DNA from: Loktanella gaetbuli
GTDB taxonomy: Bacteria > Pseudomonadota > Alphaproteobacteria > Rhodobacterales > Rhodobacteraceae
DNA length: 64,000 nt
Reading direction: 5' to 3'
Assembly (NCBI RefSeq): GCF_020531945.1
Contig: NZ_JAJATZ010000005.1
Span: forward strand, 1-64,000
A model generated the notes under the pieces. The model was not told the DNA's origin and did not search any database. It was given only the letters and a program-made list of their open reading frames with translations. Made by a program: the position numbers and the translations under genes. Shown here in pieces: positions 35,485 to 44,259 of the stretch (its first letter is position 1; the number at the start of each line of letters is the position of its first letter).

Positions 35485-38400
35485 ATGCATCTGTTGGCCG
35501 CCAGTGCGGGCGCGATATCCGACGGGACGGAACCCGTCGATCTGGGCCAGACACCCGCCGATGTGGTTGTCATCTCGGCCGCCGATACAGAACTCGCCGC
35601 CCTGTCAGAGGCGCGCGCCGCGATGGACGCGCCCCCCGGCCTGCGGCTGGCCAGCCTCATGCATTTGCAACACCCGATGTCGGTCGACCTGCATCTGGAC
35701 GCCTGTGCCGCGAAATCGCGGCTGGTCATCGCCCGCGTGCTGGGCGGTGCCGGATACTGGCGCTATGGCCTGACGCAATACGCAGCCCAGCTGCGGACCG
35801 CTGGCGTGCCTGTCGCGTTCCTGCCCGGCGACGACCGAGAGGACCCCGACCTGCGCGGCCTGTCCACCGTCACCGACGCCGACTACGACGCCTTGTGGAG
35901 CTACCTTGTCGAAGGCGGACCGCAGAACGCCGTCCGGTTTCTGGCCTGCGCGAAATCCATCGTGGACGATACCGACCGCCCTGCCCCCGCCAGCCCGCTG
36001 CTGCGGGCGGGCGTCTACTGGCCCGGCGCGGGTGTGGCCGACCTGGATGCAGCGCAAGAGGGTTGGACCGACGGTGCCCCCGTCGTGCCCATCGTGTTCT
36101 ACCGCGCGCTGGTGCAAGGCGGCGGGCTTGCCCCGATCAACCGGCTCGTCCGCGCATTGTCACGCAAGGGGCTCAACCCGCTGCCCGTCTTTGTGGCGTC
36201 GCTCAAGGACCCGCTGTCGACGGCCACCCTGACCGAACTTTTTCGACAGGCCCCGCCATCGGTGATCCTGAACGCCACCGCCTTTGCCGTCGGCAGCCCG
36301 CATGACGGTGACGACAGCCCCGACAACCCACTGGCCGGTCCGCAGGCACAGGGCGCGCCCGTGTTCCAGGTCGTGCTGTCAGGCGGCACCGAACAGGCCT
36401 GGCGCGACAGCCCACAGGGGTTGTCCGCCCGCGACATCGCCATGAACGTCGCCCTGCCAGAGGTCGATGGGCGCATCCTGACCCGCGCCATCAGCTTCAA
36501 GGGCGAGGCCTTCTTCGACGCCGCCACCGAATGTCCCATCGCTACTTATCAGGCGCAGGGTGATCGGATCACATGGGTGGCCGATCTTGTCGCCAACTGG
36601 ACACGGCTTCAGCGCACCCCCGCAGCCGACCGCAACGTCGCCCTGATCCTCGCCAATTACCCCAACAAGGACGGCCGCCTCGCCAATGGTGTCGGCCTCG
36701 ACACCCCCGCCGCCACGGTCCACGCGTTGGGGCTGCTGCAAGACGCAGGCTATGCCACGGCACCGCCCGCCAGCGCACAGGCGCTGATGGACCAGATGAT
36801 GGCGGGGCCCACCAACTGGCTGACCGACCGCGCGGACACCGAAGGCGGTGAATTCCTGCCGCTCGACATCTACCGACAGCACTTCGACGCTCTCCCGTGG
36901 GAGGTCCGCGAACAGATCACCACGCGCTGGGGCGCACCTGACGACGACCCCTTCATCATCTTGCCGGAAATACTCCCGCCGGAGGCACCCGCCACCGAAA
37001 TCAGCGCAGGTTTCAAATTGTCGATCCATCGTTTCGGCAATGCGGTCGTGGCCCTGCAACCCGCGCGCGGCTATAATATCGACCCGACCGAGACCTACCA
37101 TTCCCCCGACCTGGTGCCGCCGCATAACTACCTGGCCTTCTATTTCTGGCTGCGCCACCACTGGGGTGCGCATGCGCTCTTGCACATGGGCAAACACGGC
37201 AACCTCGAATGGCTGCCGGGCAAGGCGCTGGCCCTCTCGGGCACCTGCTGGCCAGAGGTCACGCTGGGCCCGGTGCCACATATCTATCCCTTCATCGTCA
37301 ATGACCCGGGCGAGGGCACGCAAGCCAAACGCCGCGCGGCGGCTGTGATCATCGACCACCTGACCCCACCACTGACCCGCGCCGAAAGCTATGGCCCCAT
37401 GCGCGACCTCGAGGCGCTGGTCGACGAATACTACGAGGCGGCAGGCCTCGATCCCCGCCGTCTCGACCACCTGCGCCGCGAAATCCTGTCCCTGTCAGAG
37501 GTCACGGGCCTCAGCCAGGATGCAGGCTTCAAGGGCGACGCCGACGGCGATCTTGCGAAACTCGACGCCTACCTGTGCGAGTTGAAAGAGGCACAGATCC
37601 GCGACGGATTGCATGTCTTTGGTGTCAGCCCCACGGGCCAGCAGGAAATTGACCTCAGCATCGCGCTTGCCCGCGTGCCACGTGGTGATGGCAAGGGCGC
37701 GAATGCCTCGCTGCTGCGCGCGCTCGCGCTGGATTTCGGCCTGTCCATCGACCCGCTCGACTGCGACCTGGCGGCCCCCGCGCCAGAGAAACCCGGCGCA
37801 CTTGGCGACGCAAAGGGCTGGCGGACCAATGGCGATACGGTCGAGCGGCTTGAGGCGCTGTCACAAGAACTTTTGACAGGCGGCACTCTTCCCGAAACGT
37901 TGCGCGCCGCCTCAGGGGACGGTGGGCGGGGCGCATTGGGCGTCAGCCCAACAGCGTCGGCCGCCGTCATATCGGAAATCGAGGCGCGTATCCGCCCTGC
38001 CGTCGCCACCTGTGGTCCGGACGAGGGGGCGGCCCTGCTGCGTGCCTTGGATGGCCGCGCGATCCCGCCGGGGCCATCGGGCGCGCCGACACGCGGCCGG
38101 CTGGATACCCTGCCGACAGGGCGCAACTTCTATTCCGTCGACAGCCGCGCGGTGCCGACACCGACCGCCTGGGCGCTCGGCTGGAAATCCGCCAACCTGC
38201 TGATCGACACGCATTTGCAAACCCACGGGGATTGGCCGCGCAGCCTGCTGCTGACCGCATGGGGCACCGCGAACATGCGCACGGGTGGCGACGACATCGC
38301 GCAGGCGCTGGCATTGATGGGGTGCAAACCCAAGTGGGACGCCGCCAACCGCCGGGTGACCGGTTTCGAGATCATCCCGTCCTCTGCCCTCGGTCGCCCG

Positions 38401-39246
38401 CGCGTCGACGTCACACTGCGCATATCGGGTTTTTTCCGGGACGCCTTTCCGCAGTTGATCGCGCTTGTCGACAGTGCCGCCCGCGCGATCCAGGCGCTGG
38501 ACGAACCACAGGACATCAACCCTGCCGCAGCCCGCGCGCGCGCGGGCGAGGACGCATCCCGTGTCTTTGGATCAAAACCCGGGGCTTACGGTGCGGGCCT
38601 GCAAGCGCTGATCGACGAACGCATCTGGTCGGACCGCAGCGATTTCGCCGAGGCCTATCTGACCTGGGGCTCTTATGCCTACGGGGCCGACGCACAGGGC
38701 ACCGCCGCGCGCCCCGCATTCGAGCAACGTCTGACCCAGACCGATGCGATCGTTCAGAACCAGGACAACCGTGAACACGACGTGCTGGACAGCGACGACT
38801 ACTACCAGTTCGAGGGTGGCGCCGCCGCAGCCGTCGCCACGCTTCAGGGGCAGGATCGCCCGATCTATCACAACGACCATTCGCGTCCCGAACGCCCCCT
38901 GATCCGCACGCTCGAGGATGAAATCGGCCGCGTCGTGCGGTCCCGCGTCGTGAACCCCAAATGGATCGCGGGTGTAAAACGCCACGGCTACAAGGGTGCG
39001 TTCGAGATCGCGGCGACGGTTGACTATCTCTTTGCCTTTGCTGCCACAACCGGGGCCGTGCGCAACCATCATTTCGATCTGGTCGAAGAGGCCGTTCTGG
39101 CAGACGACGACACGCGCCAGTTCATCGCCGATACCAACGCGCCCGCGCTGGCCGAAATCGCGGCTCGCCTGCAAGAGGCCATCGACCGTGGCCTGTGGTC
39201 ACCCAAATCGAATTCGGCCCGCGCGCGCATCGCGGGATTACTGTAG
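35485..39246 (+). CDS. cobN: Aerobic cobaltochelatase subunit CobN
   Basis: 1253-aa large subunit of the ATP-dependent CobNST cobalt chelatase (BchH/ChlH relatives). Typical blocks include GKHGNLEWLPGKALALSGTC, PFIVNDPGEGTQAKRRAAAV, LPTGRNFYSVDSRAVPT and DNREHDVLDSDDYYQFEGG. CobS and CobT are not in the window. Residues about 811-825 (GDGGRGALGVSPTAS) are encoded by a copy of the palindromic repeat found elsewhere in this window, lying in the variable stretch before the ISEIEARIRPAV block. AAGGTC precedes the ATG. Confidence 0.97.
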   Translation: MHLLAASAGAISDGTEPVDLGQTPADVVVISAADTELAALSEARAAMDAPPGLRLASLMHLQHPMSVDLHLDACAAKSRLVIARVLGGAGYWRYGLTQYAAQLRTAGVPVAFLPGDDREDPDLRGLSTVTDADYDALWSYLVEGGPQNAVRFLACAKSIVDDTDRPAPASPLLRAGVYWPGAGVADLDAAQEGWTDGAPVVPIVFYRALVQGGGLAPINRLVRALSRKGLNPLPVFVASLKDPLSTATLTELFRQAPPSVILNATAFAVGSPHDGDDSPDNPLAGPQAQGAPVFQVVLSGGTEQAWRDSPQGLSARDIAMNVALPEVDGRILTRAISFKGEAFFDAATECPIATYQAQGDRITWVADLVANWTRLQRTPAADRNVALILANYPNKDGRLANGVGLDTPAATVHALGLLQDAGYATAPPASAQALMDQMMAGPTNWLTDRADTEGGEFLPLDIYRQHFDALPWEVREQITTRWGAPDDDPFIILPEILPPEAPATEISAGFKLSIHRFGNAVVALQPARGYNIDPTETYHSPDLVPPHNYLAFYFWLRHHWGAHALLHMGKHGNLEWLPGKALALSGTCWPEVTLGPVPHIYPFIVNDPGEGTQAKRRAAAVIIDHLTPPLTRAESYGPMRDLEALVDEYYEAAGLDPRRLDHLRREILSLSEVTGLSQDAGFKGDADGDLAKLDAYLCELKEAQIRDGLHVFGVSPTGQQEIDLSIALARVPRGDGKGANASLLRALALDFGLSIDPLDCDLAAPAPEKPGALGDAKGWRTNGDTVERLEALSQELLTGGTLPETLRAASGDGGRGALGVSPTASAAVISEIEARIRPAVATCGPDEGAALLRALDGRAIPPGPSGAPTRGRLDTLPTGRNFYSVDSRAVPTPTAWALGWKSANLLIDTHLQTHGDWPRSLLLTAWGTANMRTGGDDIAQALALMGCKPKWDAANRRVTGFEIIPSSALGRPRVDVTLRISGFFRDAFPQLIALVDSAARAIQALDEPQDINPAAARARAGEDASRVFGSKPGAYGAGLQALIDERIWSDRSDFAEAYLTWGSYAYGADAQGTAARPAFEQRLTQTDAIVQNQDNREHDVLDSDDYYQFEGGAAAAVATLQGQDRPIYHNDHSRPERPLIRTLEDEIGRVVRSRVVNPKWIAGVKRHGYKGAFEIAATVDYLFAFAATTGAVRNHHFDLVEEAVLADDDTRQFIADTNAPALAEIAARLQEAIDRGLWSPKSNSARARIAGLL
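37916..37959 (+). repeat. Palindromic repeat element, copy inside cobN
   Basis: GGGACGGTGGGCGGGGCGC, then the hairpin TTGGGC-GTCA-GCCCAA, then CAGCGTCG, matching the flanks of the three intergenic copies. It lies in frame in cobN and adds no stop codon. Confidence 0.65.
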
Positions 39247-39334
39247 CGCGCAAACATGCGGCGCAATCTTGATACAGGATCGCATCAGGTCGCAGGCATG
39301 CTGCAACGGCCCGTTGCGGCAGGGGCTGTCCTGA

Positions 39335-39403
39335 CTACAGCCCGACAGCCAGCGCCGCCGTACCCAGATAAAGCGCAAAGAGGGTCAGGACAAAAATGCG
39401 CAT
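39335..39403 (-). CDS. Possible 22-aa membrane peptide
   Basis: A tiny reading frame encodes MRIFVLTLFALYLGTAALAV plus two residues, a single hydrophobic helix. It lies in the otherwise gene-free 299-bp gap between cobN and lrgA, antisense to both. The frame extends upstream to an ATG at 39523 (62 aa in all). No clear ribosome binding site. Could be chance. Confidence 0.25.
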   Translation of the reverse strand: MRIFVLTLFALYLGTAALAVGL

Positions 39404-39545
39404 TTCAAGGGATTCCAACTCGTGCTGTTCTGGCGCTTCTCTTGGCAAGCCGCGCCATGCCGCGCCACATCTTTTTTGGCTCCCGATCATGCAGCCGTGA
39501 AAATCGTTTCTTTCCTGCCACAACTTCTGCGCTTAGACCGGTGAC

Positions 39546-39887
39546 ATGATACAACATCTGACCATTCTCTTGGGGTTTCAGCTCTTGGGCGAGGCAATCA
39601 GCCGTGGCGCAGCCCTCCCCCTGCCCGGCCCTGTTCTTGGCATGGCGCTGCTGTTCGTGGCCCTGATGGCTGTGCCACGTCTCGCCGCGATCACCACCAC
39701 GGCACAAGGGTTGCTGGCACATCTGTCGTTGCTGTTCGTGCCGGCAGGCGTTGGTGTGGTGGGCCAGCTCGATCGCCTGGGCGACGACGGCTTGGGTCTG
39801 GCGCTGGCCATCCTGGGGTCGACCGCGCTGGCGATCATTGCGGCGGTCTACACCTTCATCGGCGTGGCACGGGTGCTGGGCCGATGA
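39546..39887 (+). CDS. lrgA: CidA/LrgA-family holin-like protein
   Basis: 113-aa four-helix membrane protein with the LrgA pattern LLGFQLLGEAISR, LPLPGPVLGMALLF and LSLLFVPAGVGVVGQLD. LrgA/CidA with LrgB/CidB form a membrane system linked to murein hydrolase control and, in several bacteria, to transport of small carboxylates such as pyruvate or glycolate. ATGA overlap with lrgB. Confidence 0.9.
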   Translation: MIQHLTILLGFQLLGEAISRGAALPLPGPVLGMALLFVALMAVPRLAAITTTAQGLLAHLSLLFVPAGVGVVGQLDRLGDDGLGLALAILGSTALAIIAAVYTFIGVARVLGR

Positions 39888-40609
39888 CCGATGTGACCGA
39901 TATCTGGATCTATCTTTCACAGGGGCCGCTGCTGTGGCTGACCTTGACGCTGATTGCCTACGGCATCGGTGACGCGGCCTTTCGCGCCTCGGGGCGCAAA
40001 CCCATCGTCAATCCCGTCCTGCTGGCCGTGGCGATCCTGTCGGTCGTCCTGACCCTGACGAACACCAGCTACGCCACCTATTTCGAAGGTGCACAGTTCG
40101 TCCACTTCATGCTCGGGCCTGCGACCGTCGCCCTGGCCGTCCCGCTTTATACCAATCTCGCGCTGATCAGGCGCAGTTTTCTGCCGATGCTGGCCGCTCT
40201 GATCGTCGGCGCAGCCACCGCGATGGTGTCCGCCGTGGTGATCGCGCGCCTGGCAGGCGTCGGTCCCGACACCCTGCTCAGCCTTGTTCCGAAATCGGTC
40301 ACCGCCCCCGTCGCCATCGGCATCACCGAGGCACTGGGCGGCCAGCCTGCACTGACCGCCGTGCTGGTCATCGTCACCGGTGTCACGGGCGCCATCATCG
40401 GCACACCCATTTTCAACGCACTGCGCATCACCGACTACCGCGCACGCGGTTTCGCCATGGGCGTGGCCAGCCACGGCATCGGCACCGCCCGCGCATTTCA
40501 GGTCAATGAAACCGCAGGCGCATTCGCAGGCATCGGCATGGGCTTGAATGCGCTGCTGACGGCACTGATCGCGCCCTTGCTTGCGCCCTATCTGGTCGCC
40601 GCCTACTAA
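39884..40609 (+). CDS. lrgB: CidB/LrgB-family membrane protein
   Basis: 241-aa polytopic partner of LrgA: FMLGPATVALAVPLYTNL, VPKSVTAPVAIGITEALGG and ASHGIGTARAFQ are LrgB signatures. It overlaps lrgA by four bases and is followed after 26 nt by cobO, so it is embedded in the B12 gene series. Role in this organism unknown. Confidence 0.92.
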   Translation: MTDVTDIWIYLSQGPLLWLTLTLIAYGIGDAAFRASGRKPIVNPVLLAVAILSVVLTLTNTSYATYFEGAQFVHFMLGPATVALAVPLYTNLALIRRSFLPMLAALIVGAATAMVSAVVIARLAGVGPDTLLSLVPKSVTAPVAIGITEALGGQPALTAVLVIVTGVTGAIIGTPIFNALRITDYRARGFAMGVASHGIGTARAFQVNETAGAFAGIGMGLNALLTALIAPLLAPYLVAAY

Positions 40610-40635
40610 TACCCCAATCAAAACCGGAGCGCGCC

Positions 40636-41244
40636 ATGACCGACGACACCGAACGCCACAACGCCAAGATGGCCAAGAAAAAGGCCGCCCGCGACAAGAT
40701 CATGGCGACAAAAACCGACGAAAAAGGCCTGATCATCGTCCACACCGGCAAGGGCAAGGGCAAATCATCTGCCGCCTTCGGCATGATTTTTCGCTGCATC
40801 GCGCATGACATGCAATGCGCCGTTGTCCAGTTCATCAAGGGCGGGATGAGCACGGGTGAACGCGACCTGATCTTGTCGAAATTTTCCGACACCTGCGCGT
40901 TTCACACCATGGGCGAGGGGTTCACATGGGAAACCCAGGACAAGAGCCGTGACACGGAAATGGCGCAGGCCGCCTGGGCCAAGGCCCGCGACCTGATCCG
41001 CGACCCGGCCAACAAGATGGTCCTGCTGGACGAAATCAACATCGCGATCCGCTATGACTATGTCGATGCAGCCGAGGTGGTGGCCTTTCTGCGCGCCGAA
41101 AAACCACCCATGACCCACGTGGTCCTGACCGGCCGCAACGCCCATGCCTACCTGATCGAGGCGGCGGACCTGGTAACGGAAATGGAACTGGTCAAACATC
41201 CCTTCCGCGCTGGCATCAAGGCGCAGATCGGTGTCGAATACTGA
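40636..41244 (+). CDS. cobO: Cob(I)yrinic acid a,c-diamide adenosyltransferase
   Basis: 202-aa CobA/CobO-type ATP:corrinoid adenosyltransferase. P-loop HTGKGKGKSSAAFG (residues 36-49), VQFIKGGMSTGERDL and LDEINIAIRYDYV are family blocks. It transfers the adenosyl group to cobalt. GGAG lies before the ATG; bluB follows seven nt later. Confidence 0.96.
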   Translation: MTDDTERHNAKMAKKKAARDKIMATKTDEKGLIIVHTGKGKGKSSAAFGMIFRCIAHDMQCAVVQFIKGGMSTGERDLILSKFSDTCAFHTMGEGFTWETQDKSRDTEMAQAAWAKARDLIRDPANKMVLLDEINIAIRYDYVDAAEVVAFLRAEKPPMTHVVLTGRNAHAYLIEAADLVTEMELVKHPFRAGIKAQIGVEY

Positions 41245-41250
41245 CCCATC

Positions 41251-41874
41251 ATGCAGCTGACCAAGGCACATGCAGCCGCATTGCAAGACATCCTGACATG
41301 GCGCCGCGACGTGCGCCATTTCCGCACCGATCCGATTGCGCCAGACCGTATCGCGCGCCTGCGCGCGGCGATGGACCTTGCGCCATCGGTCGGCAATGCC
41401 CGCCCCTGGCGCGTGATGCAGGTGGACACGCCTGCAACCCGCGCCGCGGTCATCGCCAATTTCGAACGCGCCAACGCCGCAGCAGCAAAGGCCTATACCG
41501 ACGACCGACGACGCGCCTATGACGCCCTCAAACTCGCGGGCCTGCGCGAAGCACCGGTCCACCTGGCCGTATTCACGGCCGATAATCCGGACGAGGGACA
41601 CGGTCTGGGTCGCCAGACCATGCCGGAGATGCTCAGCTTTTCCACGGTCTGTGCGATCCACAGCCTCTGGCTGGCGGCACGTGCGGACAATATTGGCACT
41701 GGCTGGGTCTCTATCCTCGACCCCGTCGCATTGCATGCCACGCTGGCGGCCCCGCCACACTGGCAGCTGACAGCCTATCTCTGCCTCGGCCTGCCTGCCC
41801 GATCGGACGACACACCGCTTTTGCATCGCACCGACTGGCAGGAAAACACCGCAACCCCCTGGCAGGTGGTCTAG
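41251..41874 (+). CDS. bluB: 5,6-dimethylbenzimidazole synthase BluB
   Basis: 207-aa flavin-destructase of the nitroreductase fold that converts FMNH2 to the lower ligand of B12. WRRDVRHFRTDPI, GNARPWRVMQVD, ADNIGTGWVSILDP and AYLCLGLP are typical BluB blocks. It ends the forward-strand B12 gene run and lies directly after cobO. Confidence 0.94.
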   Translation: MQLTKAHAAALQDILTWRRDVRHFRTDPIAPDRIARLRAAMDLAPSVGNARPWRVMQVDTPATRAAVIANFERANAAAAKAYTDDRRRAYDALKLAGLREAPVHLAVFTADNPDEGHGLGRQTMPEMLSFSTVCAIHSLWLAARADNIGTGWVSILDPVALHATLAAPPHWQLTAYLCLGLPARSDDTPLLHRTDWQENTATPWQVV

Positions 41875-41913
41875 CTTTCTTCTGGGCAAAAATATCCCGG
41901 GGGAGGCGCAGCC

Positions 41914-41952
41914 GGGGGCAGCGCCCCCACCCGAATTTTCGCGAAAATTCGG
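41914..41952. terminator. Two adjacent palindromes between bluB and TPP-enzyme gene
   Basis: GGGGGCAGCGCCCCC (41914-41928; 6-bp stem) is followed by the perfect 22-base palindrome CCGAATTTTCG/CGAAAATTCGG (41931-41952), which ends at the stop of the convergent gene. The preceding AAAAATATCCCGGGGGAGGC is of a kind often seen in roseobacter intergenic regions. Probably a bidirectional terminator. Confidence 0.6.
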
Positions 41953-43587
41953 CTATCCGCCCAGTGATGCACCGGGTGCCAGAACAGCAGGGTCCAGCAC
42001 ACATTCGATGATCGCGACGGTGCCGGCGGCGCGCGCCGCGGCAAAGGCCTCCGCGAACTGGTCCTGCGTCGTGACCGTCGCACCGAACCCGCCATAGGCG
42101 CGCGCCAGGGCCGCGTAGTCCGGATTGGCCAGCACGGTGCCCGACACACGCCCGGGATAATGCCGTTCCTGATGCATCCGGATCGTGCCGTAGCGCCCAT
42201 TGTTCATCACGATCACGATCGGGGTGGCACCGTGCTGAATGGCCGTCGACATCTCGTTGCAGGTCATCTGGAAACACCCGTCCCCCGCAAGGCAGACCAC
42301 CGGCCGGTCCGGATGTCGCAACGACGCGGCAATCGCTGCGGGAAATCCATATCCCATCGACCCCGAGGTCGGCGCCAACTGTGTCCCGTACTGCTTGTAG
42401 CTGAAATAGCGGTGCAGCCAGGCGGCATAATTGCCCGCCCCATTGGTCAGGATTGCATCGCCAGGCAGATGATCGGACAGCCAACGGATGATCTGTTCTT
42501 GCTTGACCGCGCCCGGCGTCTCGCGCGGCTTGATCCAGTCGAGGTAGTCCGCACGCGCGGCGGCGGTCCACGCGGACCAGCGCGATTCCGCGACAGGCTT
42601 TTCGACCAGTCCCACCAGCGTCATGATCGCATGATCCGCTGGGCAGACTGCCTGTGCATCAGCGCCGTAGACGCGTCCGATTTCGTCCGCATCGGCGTGG
42701 ATGTGCAGAATCGTCTTGGCCGGCGCCGCAGGATCGACCAGCGTATAACCCTGCGTTTCGATATCGCCGAACCGCGTTCCCAGCAGCAGCAGGCAATCCG
42801 CATCCCGAACCCGTTGCGCCAGCGCAGGGTTGACCCCGACATTCAGGTCACCGGCAAAACCGTCGTGCCGGTTGTCCATGTAATCCTGCCTGCGAAAACT
42901 GGTCACGACGGGCACGCCCGTGGCCGTGGCAAAGCGTTTCAGCGCCTGTTGCGCGGCCGGGGACCAATGCGGCCCACCGACCACGACCAGGGGACGCGCC
43001 GCCTGCATCAGCTGATCCAGAATATTGGGCAGCGCACCTACGTCAGCTGCAGGTTGCGCCACGAGTCCCTGAAAATCGGGCACATCCGACGCGGCACTCA
43101 GCATATTTTCGGGCAGGGCGAGCACCACGGGACCGGGTCTGCCGGACTGTGCCAGCCGAAAGGCGCGCGCGATGTATTCCGGCAGACGATCCGTATCGTC
43201 CACTTGGGCCACCCATTTCGCCAGCCCGCCGAACATCTGTTTGTAATCGACCTCCTGGAACGTTTCGCGGTCCGTGTGGCCATTGTCGATCTGGCCTATG
43301 AACAGGACCATCGGCGTGCTGTCCTGCATCGCCACATGCACGCCCGCGCTGGCGTTGCAGGCCCCCGGCCCGCGGGTGACGAAACACACGCCCGGCCTGC
43401 CGGTCAGCTTGCCGTGCGCCTCGGCCATCATCGCGGCCCCGCCTTCGTGACGACAGACGACGTTCTGGATACCGCTGTCGTACAAACCGTCCAATGCCGC
43501 GAGAAAGCTTTCGCCCGGCACCGAAAACACGCGGTCCACCCCCAGTTTCACCAGCTGATCGGACAGAATTTTACCGCCGTGTCTCAT
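41953..43587 (-). CDS. Acetolactate synthase-like thiamine pyrophosphate enzyme
   Basis: 544-aa TPP-dependent enzyme with the three domains of the acetolactate synthase/benzoylformate decarboxylase superfamily: PYR domain with catalytic Glu48 in VCRHEGGAAMMAEAHG, a central domain, and the PP domain with LAGDGCFQMTCNEM. No ilvH regulatory subunit follows, so it is probably not the biosynthetic AHAS; substrate unknown. The Met at 43587 follows AAGGGG and the protein then begins MRHGGKILSDQLVKLGV. Confidence 0.87.
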   Translation of the reverse strand: MRHGGKILSDQLVKLGVDRVFSVPGESFLAALDGLYDSGIQNVVCRHEGGAAMMAEAHGKLTGRPGVCFVTRGPGACNASAGVHVAMQDSTPMVLFIGQIDNGHTDRETFQEVDYKQMFGGLAKWVAQVDDTDRLPEYIARAFRLAQSGRPGPVVLALPENMLSAASDVPDFQGLVAQPAADVGALPNILDQLMQAARPLVVVGGPHWSPAAQQALKRFATATGVPVVTSFRRQDYMDNRHDGFAGDLNVGVNPALAQRVRDADCLLLLGTRFGDIETQGYTLVDPAAPAKTILHIHADADEIGRVYGADAQAVCPADHAIMTLVGLVEKPVAESRWSAWTAAARADYLDWIKPRETPGAVKQEQIIRWLSDHLPGDAILTNGAGNYAAWLHRYFSYKQYGTQLAPTSGSMGYGFPAAIAASLRHPDRPVVCLAGDGCFQMTCNEMSTAIQHGATPIVIVMNNGRYGTIRMHQERHYPGRVSGTVLANPDYAALARAYGGFGATVTTQDQFAEAFAAARAAGTVAIIECVLDPAVLAPGASLGG

Positions 43588-43670
43588 TGCACACCCCTTT
43601 CGCGCATTCGCACATTGGCCTTTTGCCACCGCGCCTTACCTCAGCTTCGACTAATTCAAAGGAGGCTTCC

Positions 43671-44201
43671 ATGGCCAAACTTCTCGGCATTTCAGGATCG
43701 TTGCGCAAGGCGTCACATAATCGGCTGCTCATCGCAGAAGCAGGGCGGTTGTTCGGCGCGGACACGCTGACATTTGGCGACATTGACCTGCCCCTGTACA
43801 ACGGAGACCTGGAAGAGGCGTCGGGCATTCCCGCCGCGGTGCAGACCCTTTCCGACCAGATCGCAGCGGCAGACGCGGTCGTCATTTCCACGCCCGAATA
43901 CAACAAGGCCCCTTCAGGCGCGTTGAAAAACGCATTGGACTGGATCAGCCGCACCGATGGTGCCGTGTTCAAGAACAAGCCCGTCGCAATCATGTCGGCC
44001 ACCGCTGGCCGGTCGGGTGGCGAACGTGCCCAGTTTTCCCTGCGCCTGATGCTGACGGCATTCGATGCGCGCGTGCTGAACGGACCAGAGGTTCTGGTCG
44101 GTGCCAGCTACGAGCAATTCGACGAAAACGGACGTCTGATCGCTGACAGCTATCAGGATTTCCTCAAGGCACAGATGGATGCGCTGCGCGCCCTGATCTG
44201 A
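43671..44201 (+). CDS. NADPH-dependent FMN reductase-family flavoprotein
   Basis: 176-aa flavodoxin-like protein: phosphate-binding GSLRKASHN (residues 9-17) and STPEYNKAPSGALKNALDW, the classic ArsH/SsuE/azoreductase-type signature. It reduces FMN or quinones using NAD(P)H. AAAGGAGG precedes the ATG. Confidence 0.92.
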   Translation: MAKLLGISGSLRKASHNRLLIAEAGRLFGADTLTFGDIDLPLYNGDLEEASGIPAAVQTLSDQIAAADAVVISTPEYNKAPSGALKNALDWISRTDGAVFKNKPVAIMSATAGRSGGERAQFSLRLMLTAFDARVLNGPEVLVGASYEQFDENGRLIADSYQDFLKAQMDALRALI

Positions 44202-44259
44202 CAGGGCGGCGGCGGCCTGCACGATTGCCCTGCGCTGCCCGTTGCGGCACTTTGTCGAC

